Shown here: positions 56,547 to 64,000 of the stretch, piece by piece
How positions within the stretch are numbered: the stretch's first letter is position 1
Layout: every line of letters begins with the position of its first letter
DNA from: Microbacterium sp. W4I20
GTDB taxonomy: Bacteria; Actinomycetota; Actinomycetes; Actinomycetales; Microbacteriaceae
DNA length: 64,000 nucleotides
Reading direction: 5' to 3'
NCBI RefSeq assembly: GCF_030816505.1
Contig: NZ_JAUSYB010000001.1
Coordinates: 2,542,001 to 2,606,000, forward strand
Notes under the pieces: model-generated
Database searches by the model: none
Told to the model about the DNA's origin: nothing
The model's input: only the letters and a program-made list of their open reading frames with translations
Translations under genes and position numbers: made by a program

Positions 56547-57419
56547 ATGTCCGACGACGACGTCATCCACGCCGCCGACGTGCGCGGGACGACCGCGCCC
56601 GCACACCGCAGGAACCCGGAGGAGTGGCTCGTCGCGATCGACCTCGACGGCACCACGATCGATGAGGGAGGGCGGGCGAGCGCCGCGGTCAAGGCGCAGT
56701 TGCGTCGGGTCGAACGCGCCGGTCATCACCTGCTCGTCGCGACCGGACGGTCTGCGGCGACGACGCTGTCGGTGCTCGACCACATCGAGGCGTGGCCCGA
56801 GTACGTCGTGTGCTCGAACGGCGGAATGGTCCTGCAACGTGATCCCGGCGAGGCGAGCGGCTACCGCCGGCTGCGCGTCGCGGGGTTCGAGGCCGCGCCT
56901 GTGCTGCACGCCGTTCGTCGGCACCTCCCCGATGCTCTCGTCGCGGTCGAGGACGAGCGCGGCGCCTACCGCTTCACGCATCCGTTCCCCTCGGAGACGA
57001 CCGTGCCGGATGTCGAGCAGGCCATCGTGCCGTTCGAGACCCTGGTCGAAGGGAGGGCGGTCCGGGTCGTGGCGATCGCGCCGACGGCCGAGATCGACGG
57101 CTTCCGCCGGACCGTCGAGCAGATGGACCTCCGGGGCGTGACGTTCTCGCTCGGGTGGACGGCCTGGCTCGACATCGCGGCAGAGGGCATCACGAAGGCG
57201 ACGGCGGCCGAAGAGCTGCGCGGGGTGCTCGGCTTCAGCCGCGACCGGGTGATGGCCGTCGGCGACGGCTTCAACGACATAGAGCTGCTCACCTGGGCGA
57301 GCGCGCACGGCCGCGGCGTGGCGATGGGGCACGCGCCGGAGGAGCTCATCGTCACGGCATCCGAGGTCACCGGCACGATCGCCGAAGACGGACTCGCGCA
57401 GGTGCTCGCCACCCTGTGA
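56547..57419 (+). CDS. Cof-type HAD hydrolase
   Basis: A 290-residue HAD phosphatase with a C2 cap. Motif I is AIDLDGTTID, motif II is the Thr in LLVATGRS, Lys lies in GITKATAAEEL, and motif IV is GDGFNDIELL. It dephosphorylates a sugar phosphate or cofactor, unidentified. It is divergent from the Tat phosphoesterase gene. Confidence 0.9.
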   Translation: MSDDDVIHAADVRGTTAPAHRRNPEEWLVAIDLDGTTIDEGGRASAAVKAQLRRVERAGHHLLVATGRSAATTLSVLDHIEAWPEYVVCSNGGMVLQRDPGEASGYRRLRVAGFEAAPVLHAVRRHLPDALVAVEDERGAYRFTHPFPSETTVPDVEQAIVPFETLVEGRAVRVVAIAPTAEIDGFRRTVEQMDLRGVTFSLGWTAWLDIAAEGITKATAAEELRGVLGFSRDRVMAVGDGFNDIELLTWASAHGRGVAMGHAPEELIVTASEVTGTIAEDGLAQVLATL

Positions 57420-57440
57420 AGTCCTGAGCGTCTGACGCAC

Positions 57441-57478
57441 GAAGGCGCCGCCGGAGCCGAAGCCCCGACGGCGTCTTC
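57441..57478. terminator. terminator between convergent HAD and phosphoesterase genes
   Basis: GAAGGCGCCGCCGG (57441-57454) and CCGACGGCGTCTTC (57465-57478) form a 14-bp stem with two imperfect pairs, about 20 bp past each convergent stop codon. Confidence 0.65.
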
Positions 57479-57495
57479 CTGATGAATGCTGCGGA

Positions 57496-60033
57496 CTACT
57501 CGGCGTGCTGCCGACGACGGCGCAGCACGACGAGGCCGAGGCCCAGTGCGAGCAGCACCACGGCCGCGATCACGTACGGGGTGCTGTCGGCACCCGTCGT
57601 CGCGAGGTCGCCGTCGGACGCGCCGCCGGTGCCGTCACCCGGGGTGACCGCTCCGCCACCCGACGTTGCCGCCGTGACCGTCAGCGAGGCCGTGACCTCG
57701 GTGCCGTCCGCGAGGATCACCGCGAGGGTGTGCTTTCCGGCGGGCGTGGCCGCCGGGATCGTGACGCTGCGCGAGAACGCACCGGCACCATCCGCGGTGA
57801 CCGTACCCAGCTGCACCGGGTCGGACCGCAGCTCGAGGCGTGCCTCGGCCTTGGCCTCGAAGCCGGTGCCCGAGACGGTGACCTTGCCGCCGGCCTGGAC
57901 GGATGCCGCGCTCAGCGCGACCTCGGCCGGAACCTCGGGCTCGGTGACCGGAGGCGTGACGCCGGCCTCGGTGACCCACTTCTCACCGGCATCCGACTTG
58001 GTGATGGTGAAGGTGTCGTAGACCGCGCCGACGGGAAGGTCGGTCGTGGCATCCGGCTGCTTCTCGGCGAGGTACGAGCGGTAGACGAGCTGACCGTGTG
58101 AGACGTCGATCACCTGGTACGTGGTGACGCCCTGACCGCGCAGCACCTGGGTGGCGCCGTTGTTGGTCCAGACGTTCTTCTCGGGGGTCTCGAGCTCGTA
58201 GTGCTTCGCGCCCGAGTTCGACACGACGTACACCGGGCCGGTCGTGAGACCGGGGGTCTCGGTGGCGTCGGTGTTCACGTAGCCGCGGGCGTACGTGTGG
58301 TCGTGGCCCATGAGCACCAGGTCGATGTCGTTGCGCTGGAAGACCGGAACCCAGTCGGCGCGCAGCTTCGGCTCGTCGCGACCCTCGGATGCCGAGAACA
58401 CCGGCTGGTGGAACGTGACGACGTTCCACTTCGACGGGCTGTTCTGCAGGAGCAGGTCGAGCCAGGCGCCCTGGAAGCGGATCCACAGCTCCTCGCCCTT
58501 GGTGATCGGGCAGTCGTCACCCGTGCACGAGGGGAGTGCCGGCGGCGTGAGGAAGGTCGCATCGCGCGTCGCGTTCAGCGTGATGAAGCGCACGTCCTGG
58601 TAGTCGGTGTAGTACGCGGTCTCGGCGGCGAACTTGCTCCAGTGGTCGAAGAGCGAGCGGTACTGCGCCGCGACCTCGGTGTCACCCTTCGCCAGGTCGG
58701 CCAGTTCGCCGATCGAGGAGGTCGACGGGTTGTTGCGCGGATACTCGAAGGCGGCCTTCCAGGCGGTGAGCAGCTTATCGCCCGAGTACTCGTGGTTGCC
58801 GGGGGCGGCCATCACGTTGGTGCGCGTGGCGGAGTCCTCCATGCCCTTGAACCAGTTGAGCCACTCGTTCTCGTTGCTCGACGTGTTGATCAGGTCGCCC
58901 GCGTGCACGGAACCGATCGAGCGGGGAGCGTTGGCCTCGGCCTGCTTGACCACGCTCGGCCAGGTGGTGTCGAGGCCGATCTGCGCGTCGCCGTAGTACA
59001 CGAACTGGAAGTCGGTCGCCTTCGGGTCGGCCGTCGTGAACTCGAACCAGTCGCTCCAGCTGCCGGGCAGGCCGACGCGGTAGCGGTAGTCGGTCGCGGC
59101 GATGAGGCCGGTCACGGTGGCGGAGAAGTGGTGGTTCGGGTTGCCGTTCACCACGCCCGCGTCGTACGCGTCGACGGTGCGGCTCTCGCCACCCGCGGCC
59201 GGCGCGATCTCGACCTGACCGATCGTGTGCGAGGCGTCACCGGCGAGCCAGGAGAACGACTGCGAGATCTCGGGCTTCTCGGTCGGCGTCAGGATGACGC
59301 GGGTCGGGGGCGCGACGACCGGGGTGCCGGGGTCGGAGGCCTTGACCAGGGTCAGCGACGACATGTCGAAGTAGATGTCGGAGCTGCTCTCGCGGTCCTG
59401 GTGCAGCGCGACGGCGATCGTGTTCGTGCCGTCCTTGAGCACGTCGCCCTCGGCCGAGATGGTGCTCGTCAGCGGGTCGCCGTTCGAGTCGCCGGCGTAC
59501 TCGACGTTCTGCGTGTCGGTGATGCGGCCGTCGACGTAGCGCGCGACCTCCGTGCCGTTGATCCACACCACGAGCGCGTCGTCGTAGGTGACCGTGCTCG
59601 CCAGCGACGCGACCTGGTCGGCCACGCCTGCGCCGAGCTCGAACGTCGTGCGGAAGAAGTACGTCGGCACCGTCGGGGCCTTGGTGCCGTCGAGGTAGTG
59701 GTTCAGGAGAGTCTTCGGCGTGACGGGGCCGACCGCGCCGAGCTTGCCGTTCTTCACACCGAACGAACCGGGGGCCGTCTTCCAGGCGCTGTCATCGTAG
59801 GCGGGCAGCGTCCAGTCGCGGAGGGCCGCGGGCTTCGGCGACGGGTCGGAGCCGTCATCCAGGTAGTGCCAGGCGGTGTCGCCGGTGATCAGTGATCCGG
59901 TCGGCACCTCGGGCGCAGCATCCGGTGCGGCGAATGCCGCGGGGGCGACGACGGCGCCGCCGAGCAGGGCGAGCAGCGCGACGGACGTCAGTCCGCGACG
60001 ACGCCACCGCACCGCAGGGGTGGGGGAGGTCAT
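57496..60033 (-). CDS. sortase-anchored purple acid phosphatase-like metallophosphoesterase
   Basis: An 845-residue secreted enzyme. After a signal peptide (~1-35) come a beta-rich N-terminal domain (~45-230), a fibronectin-like purple-acid-phosphatase N domain (~240-335) and the calcineurin-type catalytic domain (~340-580). Metal-binding motifs are YGDAQIG, HAGDLIN, GNHEY, TFHQPVFS and GHDHTYARGY. An Ig-like C-terminal domain leads to LATTG (810-814), a hydrophobic helix and an Arg-rich tail, an LAXTG signal matching class E sortase preference. It probably frees phosphate at the wall. Confidence 0.92.
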   Translation of the reverse strand: MTSPTPAVRWRRRGLTSVALLALLGGAVVAPAAFAAPDAAPEVPTGSLITGDTAWHYLDDGSDPSPKPAALRDWTLPAYDDSAWKTAPGSFGVKNGKLGAVGPVTPKTLLNHYLDGTKAPTVPTYFFRTTFELGAGVADQVASLASTVTYDDALVVWINGTEVARYVDGRITDTQNVEYAGDSNGDPLTSTISAEGDVLKDGTNTIAVALHQDRESSSDIYFDMSSLTLVKASDPGTPVVAPPTRVILTPTEKPEISQSFSWLAGDASHTIGQVEIAPAAGGESRTVDAYDAGVVNGNPNHHFSATVTGLIAATDYRYRVGLPGSWSDWFEFTTADPKATDFQFVYYGDAQIGLDTTWPSVVKQAEANAPRSIGSVHAGDLINTSSNENEWLNWFKGMEDSATRTNVMAAPGNHEYSGDKLLTAWKAAFEYPRNNPSTSSIGELADLAKGDTEVAAQYRSLFDHWSKFAAETAYYTDYQDVRFITLNATRDATFLTPPALPSCTGDDCPITKGEELWIRFQGAWLDLLLQNSPSKWNVVTFHQPVFSASEGRDEPKLRADWVPVFQRNDIDLVLMGHDHTYARGYVNTDATETPGLTTGPVYVVSNSGAKHYELETPEKNVWTNNGATQVLRGQGVTTYQVIDVSHGQLVYRSYLAEKQPDATTDLPVGAVYDTFTITKSDAGEKWVTEAGVTPPVTEPEVPAEVALSAASVQAGGKVTVSGTGFEAKAEARLELRSDPVQLGTVTADGAGAFSRSVTIPAATPAGKHTLAVILADGTEVTASLTVTAATSGGGAVTPGDGTGGASDGDLATTGADSTPYVIAAVVLLALGLGLVVLRRRRQHAE

Positions 60034-60197
60034 GTGAGTCCTTTGTGGGGTGGGGGTTCGTGCTCAGCCGCACGTGGCCCTCACAGACCATCGAAACCGG
60101 ATGACCGCAGGCTGACGCCGAGGCGTCGGGGAGATGAACAGAGCGGATGCCGCGGGCTCCGGGTTGCTTCGGGCAGCTGCGAGGTGCCGCCGCTCGT

Positions 60198-60596
60198 CTA
60201 CTCCGGCTGCGTGTCGGTGACCGTGTCGATGGAGGCGGTGCCTTCGACATCGGTGGCCGAGCATCCGTCCGTCTGGTCGCTGTACCCGCCGCCCCCGGTC
60301 ACGCGATCTCCGACGCGCACGGCGCCGAAACCCTCCACCTCCACCGACTGCTCGTCCGGCCCGAGCGTGGAACCGTAGGGCCACTCGATGAGCCAACGCT
60401 CTCCGTCGGCCGACAGGATGAAGCAGTCGCCCTCCACACTCACGACGCCGTCGATCAGAGCTTCCCTCACCGCTTCCGGGCGCGAATCGGCCGTGAGCAG
60501 CCCAGGATTCGGCGACGTCTGCGCTGCGGGCGCGCATCCCGCCAGCAGCACCGCGAGCCCGCAGAAGAGGAGGACGCTCGTCCGGCCAGATCTCAT
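60198..60596 (-). CDS. small lipoprotein
   Basis: A 132-residue protein with lipobox LLAGCAP (Cys near residue 20). The mature part is acidic with Gly-rich turns (RVGDRVTGGGGYSD) and may form a beta barrel or OB-like fold. The function is unknown. I chose the ATG at 60596 because it gives a proper lipoprotein signal. Confidence 0.8.
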   Translation of the reverse strand: MRSGRTSVLLFCGLAVLLAGCAPAAQTSPNPGLLTADSRPEAVREALIDGVVSVEGDCFILSADGERWLIEWPYGSTLGPDEQSVEVEGFGAVRVGDRVTGGGGYSDQTDGCSATDVEGTASIDTVTDTQPE

Positions 60597-60672
60597 GCGG
60601 CCGAGTCTAGGGGCGCCCACGCGCGCGGCATCGGTTCGCGCGTCGCCATCCCCCGACCGCTAACTTGGGCTC

Positions 60673-60966
60673 ATGACCTACGCCGGTGACCCCTCGATCG
60701 ATGCGCGCGTCCGAGAGGTCGTCGCGGATTACGGCCGTCGGCAGACGCGGCTGTTCCTGATGTTCGCGCTGATCGAGGGCGTGGTGCTGGCTGCGCTGGC
60801 CATCGTCATCTACGGCTTCGCGCTGATCGAGCCCGAGATCGGCATCTGGTTCATCGTGGCCGTCGCCGCGATCGGCGGGTTCCTGCTGAGCATGGCGCTG
60901 GTGCGGATGATCCAGGCGCGGACCCGGGCCATCGCCCAGGCGAAGGGTGAGAACCCGCTGTTCTGA
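60673..60966 (+). CDS. small membrane protein
   Basis: A 97-residue protein with two transmembrane helices (~26-48 and ~53-77), a positively charged cytoplasmic tail (RMIQARTRAIAQAKGE) and no known motif. Its 3' end overlaps the convergent HD gene by ~116 bp. Confidence 0.7.
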   Translation: MTYAGDPSIDARVREVVADYGRRQTRLFLMFALIEGVVLAALAIVIYGFALIEPEIGIWFIVAVAAIGGFLLSMALVRMIQARTRAIAQAKGENPLF

Positions 60967-61606
60967 GTGAGCCCGCGGCGGGCCCGCTCAGTCCGGCGAA
61001 ACCCGGCGACCGCTCCAGCGGGTGATTCGCCAGCTTGCCCACGACGCCGCCCTCGACCAGCCGATGCGCGGACGTGTGCGGCTTGCGCGCCGCCTGATCC
61101 ACGACGCCGTCCCCGAACTCGCGTGCGAGTTCCAATCGCGGATACTCAGCCAGCACCTCCTGGATGAACTCGGCAGGGAGCACGTCTGCCCGCGCGCCGG
61201 AGATGTCGAGCGCGGTGCCGATCTCGAGCAGGTAGCCCTCGGCATCCATCGCGGGATCGACCGAAGGCCAGTTGTGGCGGACGATGACCTCGAGCGCCCG
61301 CTGACTCCGCGCAGCATCCCACCCCGCGCCGGTCGTGAGGGCGACAGCGACGTGCCCGCCAGCCTCTTCGTACGAGATCTGGACGTTGTCGAACTCGGGC
61401 ACGATGCCGATGTCGTGCAGCAGCGCCGACACGTAGAGCAGTTCGTGGTCGATATCGCTGCGCTCTTCGGCGACCGCGAAGGCCTCGGCCCACAGCCACG
61501 ACCGCACCACGTGATTCTGCATCGACTCGGAGTGATACCGCTCGGCCAGCGCCCGTGCCGCGTGAGCGGCGGGCGTCTCGGGAGGCGTGAAGGTGTTCAG
61601 CTGCAT
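60851..61606 (-). CDS. HD domain hydrolase with extended C-terminus
   Basis: A 251-residue HD-domain protein. Metal-binding residues appear as His32 (MQNHVVRSW), HD in LLHDIG and later His/Asp in IVRHNWPSVD. The catalytic part ends near 200 (KLANHPLERS). The last ~50 residues are low-complexity and antisense to the neighbouring membrane gene, suggesting loss of the usual stop. It could act on nucleotides or cyanamide-like compounds; the substrate is unknown. It follows the lactonase gene by 7 bp. Confidence 0.82.
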   Translation of the reverse strand: MQLNTFTPPETPAAHAARALAERYHSESMQNHVVRSWLWAEAFAVAEERSDIDHELLYVSALLHDIGIVPEFDNVQISYEEAGGHVAVALTTGAGWDAARSQRALEVIVRHNWPSVDPAMDAEGYLLEIGTALDISGARADVLPAEFIQEVLAEYPRLELAREFGDGVVDQAARKPHTSAHRLVEGGVVGKLANHPLERSPGFAGLSGPAAGSLRTAGSHPSPGRWPGSAPGSSAPAPCSAGTRRSRRRPR

Positions 61607-61613
61607 GATGACG

Positions 61614-62228
61614 TCAATCCTCGCTCGTCCAGGCGGTGTGCTCGTGACTGATCCAGACGTGCTCCGGATGCAGCGACAGGATCAGCCGCTGGCCTTCGGT
61701 CTGCGGGTCTTCGAGTTCGCCGAACCACACTGCGGTGTCTCCTGCGATGATCGTCGGCCTCTCGCCGGTGTCGACGACGACGATCTGCGAGCCGCGGGTG
61801 TGGCCGGGAGCGGGAACAAGGCGCACCCCGGGAAGCAGTTCGTGCTCTCCGTCCACCGGCACGTAGTTCACCCCGGGCGGATCGACCCACTCCCGGATCG
61901 TGTAGTCGTCAAGGGTGCGAGCATCGTCGAGTTCCTGGCGCTGGACGTAGATCGGAGTGCCGGGGAGGAGGTGATTGCCGCCGCAGTGATCGAAGTGCAG
62001 ATGGGTGTTGACGACGAAGTCGACGCTCGCGAGATCGAGATCCTGCGTGTCGAGCGGATACGGCCGCGGCTCGAGGTCGGCTGTGGCGGGATGGGCCTCG
62101 GTGAAACCGGTGTCGACGAGGACCCTGCCCTCGGGATGCTCGATGAGGTGTACGTAGACCGGCATCGGTTTCCCGTCGGCGCTCAGGTCGCCGACATGAA
62201 TGGGCGTGATTCGGATCGCTGCGGGCAC
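61614..62228 (-). CDS. MBL-fold hydrolase, lactonase-like
   Basis: A 204-residue metallo-beta-lactamase fold enzyme. Zinc ligands are HLHFDH at 76-81 and later His residues in APGHTRGS and SHEH, with Asp in IAGDTAVW. It resembles N-acyl-homoserine lactonases and other lactonases in size and in the VDTGF segment. Signal quenching is possible but unproven. Confidence 0.88.
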   Translation of the reverse strand: MPAAIRITPIHVGDLSADGKPMPVYVHLIEHPEGRVLVDTGFTEAHPATADLEPRPYPLDTQDLDLASVDFVVNTHLHFDHCGGNHLLPGTPIYVQRQELDDARTLDDYTIREWVDPPGVNYVPVDGEHELLPGVRLVPAPGHTRGSQIVVVDTGERPTIIAGDTAVWFGELEDPQTEGQRLILSLHPEHVWISHEHTAWTSED

Positions 62229-62308
62229 AGGATCGAATCTAGGCTCACGTCGGGTCGGGGGGAAGGGGCGAAGACGGCCGCGGCATCCGTCCCGGTACGC
62301 TGGAACCC

Positions 62309-63736
62309 ATGCTCAACATGGCCGACGGCCTCGTCCGTCTCGGTGCGCTCGCCGAGAATCCGGTCGTCCGCACCCTCGCCACTGCCTTCGCCGATGCCGG
62401 GTTCGACCTCGCCGTCGTGGGCGGACCGGTGCGCGATGCGCTGCTCGGACGCGAGACGCACGACCTCGACTTCACGACGAATGCCTCGCCCGACGAGATC
62501 CTGAAGATCGTCAAGCCGATCGCGACCGCGCACTGGGACATCGGCCGCGCATTCGGCACCATCGGCGCGCGCGTGCAGGGCGAGCAGGTCGAGATCACGA
62601 CCTACCGCGCCGACAGCTACGACGGCGTGACCCGCAAGCCGACCGTCGAGTTCGGCGACTCGATCGAGGGCGACCTCGTGCGCCGCGACTTCACCGTGAA
62701 CGCGATGGCATTGCAGGTGCCGTCGACGAAGCTCGTCGACCCGACCGGCGGCGTGGAAGACCTCATCGCCGGGGTGCTTCGCACGCCCGCGGATCCCGCC
62801 ATCTCCTTCGGCGACGACCCGCTCCGGATGCTGCGGGCCGCCCGCTTCAGCGCCCAGCTCGGCTTCCGCGTCGACGACGACACGTTCGACGCGATCGAGC
62901 AATTGCGCGGCACTCTCGGCATCGTCAGCCCGGAGCGCGTGCAGTCCGAGCTCGTGCGCCTCATGCAGACCGACGACCCGGTGCGCGGCATCCGCGTGCT
63001 CGTCGAGTCCAGGCTCATCGACGAGTTCCTCCCGGAGGTCAGTGCGCTGCGCCTCGAGGTCGACGAGCACCACCACCATAAAGACGTTTACGAGCACTCG
63101 CTCACGGTGCTCAGCCAGGCCATCGAGCTCGAGCACTCCCGGCACCCGGGTGCCGCGCCCGACGTGCCGCTGCGCATCGCCGCGCTGCTGCACGACATCG
63201 GCAAACCCCGAACCCGCAAGCTCGAAGACGGCGGAGTGGTCACGTTCCACCACCACGACGTCGTCGGTTCGCGTATGGCGCGCAAGCGTCTGCAGGCGCT
63301 GCGCTTCGACACGGCGACGACGGATGCCGTCGCCACCCTCGTCGAGCTGCACCTGCGGTTCTTCGGCTACGCCGAGGGGACATGGACGGATGCCGCGGTG
63401 CGCCGCTACGTGCGCGATGCCGGCGACCTGCTCGAGCGCCTGCACATCCTCACCCGCGCCGACGTCACGACCCGCAACAAGCGCAAGGCCGGGCGTCTCG
63501 CCGGCGCCTACGACGACATCGAGTCGCGCATCGCGGCCCTCCGCGAGCAGGAGGAGCTCGACTCCATCCGCCCCGAGGTCGACGGCAACCGCATCCAGGA
63601 GGTGCTGGGCATCAAGCCGGGCCGCGAGGTCGGCGAGGCCTACCGCTTCCTGCTGGACCTGCGCCTCGACGAGGGCGTGCTGGGTGCCGAGGCCGCGGAG
63701 CAGCGGCTGCGCGAATGGTGGGCAGCGCGGGGCTGA
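62309..63736 (+). CDS. CCA tRNA nucleotidyltransferase
   Basis: A 475-residue class II CCA-adding enzyme. Nucleotidyltransferase motif GGPVRDALLGRETHDLDFTT, the conserved RRDFTVNAMA and DDPLRMLRAARFSAQLGF are present, and an HD domain follows (LLHDIGKPRTR, HHHDVVGSRMA). None of the tRNAs in this window encodes CCA, consistent with need for this enzyme. Confidence 0.95.
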   Translation: MLNMADGLVRLGALAENPVVRTLATAFADAGFDLAVVGGPVRDALLGRETHDLDFTTNASPDEILKIVKPIATAHWDIGRAFGTIGARVQGEQVEITTYRADSYDGVTRKPTVEFGDSIEGDLVRRDFTVNAMALQVPSTKLVDPTGGVEDLIAGVLRTPADPAISFGDDPLRMLRAARFSAQLGFRVDDDTFDAIEQLRGTLGIVSPERVQSELVRLMQTDDPVRGIRVLVESRLIDEFLPEVSALRLEVDEHHHHKDVYEHSLTVLSQAIELEHSRHPGAAPDVPLRIAALLHDIGKPRTRKLEDGGVVTFHHHDVVGSRMARKRLQALRFDTATTDAVATLVELHLRFFGYAEGTWTDAAVRRYVRDAGDLLERLHILTRADVTTRNKRKAGRLAGAYDDIESRIAALREQEELDSIRPEVDGNRIQEVLGIKPGREVGEAYRFLLDLRLDEGVLGAEAAEQRLREWWAARG

Positions 63737-63748
63737 CGCGGAGCCCGT

Positions 63749-64000
63749 TCAGCGCCGCTCGGGCACGACGATCTCAACTTCGTCGGCGACGAGCTCGAAG
63801 TCTTTCGCGTTGAACGTGACGAGTTTTGCGCCCAGGGCATTCGCGTGGCCGGCCAGCATGATGTCGGTGCTCCGAGCGTGGGATGCGCGCCGTGTCGCCA
63901 CACGGGCGGCAAGACGAGCGTAAGACTCGGCAGCGTTCTGATCGAAGGACAACCACGGCGTTGGGAACATCGCGTTCACCCGCGCAAGATCTGCCACCCT
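63749..64000 (-). CDS. PIN-domain toxin (VapC-like), 5' end outside the window
   Basis: The last ~83 residues of a PIN-domain ribonuclease. Visible are the ARSTDIMLAGHANALGAKLVTFNAKDFELVADEVEIVVPE region with Asp in STDIMLAGHA and the AKDF-type acidic site. Families of this type are ~130 residues, so the N-terminal half and any antitoxin gene lie beyond 64,000. It is convergent with the CCA enzyme, 12 bp apart. Confidence 0.82.
   Translation of the reverse strand, partial: RVADLARVNAMFPTPWLSFDQNAAESYARLAARVATRRASHARSTDIMLAGHANALGAKLVTFNAKDFELVADEVEIVVPERR

Overview
The window is one piece of a high-GC actinobacterial chromosome centred on the replication origin. The gene content fits Microbacteriaceae, most likely Microbacterium or a close relative: a fhaA-fhaB-pstP-rodA-pbpA-pknA-pknB cluster, crgA, DciA and DUF3566 beside gyrase, parA/parB with parS sites, a class E sortase, and DUF6049 next to murJ. 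This is inferred from gene families and order; no database search was made.

Layout. 1-2,000 is an accessory segment with an unfamiliar protein kinase, a RuvC-fold-like protein and a convergent small gene. It is separated from the core by 2,100-2,680, a tandem array of hairpins and tRNA-end fragments leading into tRNA-Leu(CAG). 2,909-11,836 is the FHA / Ser-Thr kinase / phosphatase / RodA / PBP operon that couples phospho-signalling to cell-wall growth. 11,865-17,087 holds a glutamine amidotransferase, a class E sortase with a 51-residue membrane partner, crgA, a rhomboid protease, a cyclophilin and small enzymes. The crgA-rhomboid gap carries a DnaA-box cluster. 17,239-21,294 holds a GyrI-like protein, DUF1801, an M24 peptidase, a chitin-type AA10 LPMO, DUF3253, and tRNA-Ala and tRNA-Ile. 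21,381-24,277 is a DUF4097 protein plus a two-component system whose histidine kinase is frameshifted.

24,484-34,759 (minus strand) is dnaA-dnaN-recF-dciA-gyrB-gyrA-DUF3566, with oriC in the dnaA-dnaN gap. To its right on the plus strand are rpmH-rnpA-yidD-yidC-khpB-rsmG, a 1.77-kb gene-free stretch studded with parS, then parA-parB. Seven parS or near-parS sites lie between 37.4 and 39.95 kb, and the last spans the first codons of parA. Then come a sugar transporter, a hypothetical gene, a GrpB-family gene, trxA-trxB, a frameshifted murJ and DUF6049. Between DUF6049 and the CCA-adding enzyme (62,309), which lie close together in many actinobacteria, sits about 12 kb of accessory genes: a methyltransferase, a flavin oxidoreductase, an LPXTG protein, a Tat-exported phospholipase C/acid phosphatase-like enzyme, a HAD phosphatase, a sortase-anchored purple-acid-phosphatase-like enzyme, a lipoprotein, an HD hydrolase and a lactonase-like MBL enzyme. 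A PIN-domain toxin fragment closes the window.

The most unusual signals are: the kinase/RuvC-like module beside tRNA-Leu; the degenerate tRNA-Leu-like tandem units; a DnaA-box cluster 19 kb from oriC; a family of three ~76-90-bp palindromic elements in the oriC-parS region; the parS set with one site inside the parA start; and single-base frameshifts in the sensor kinase and in murJ, which may be real or may be sequence errors.
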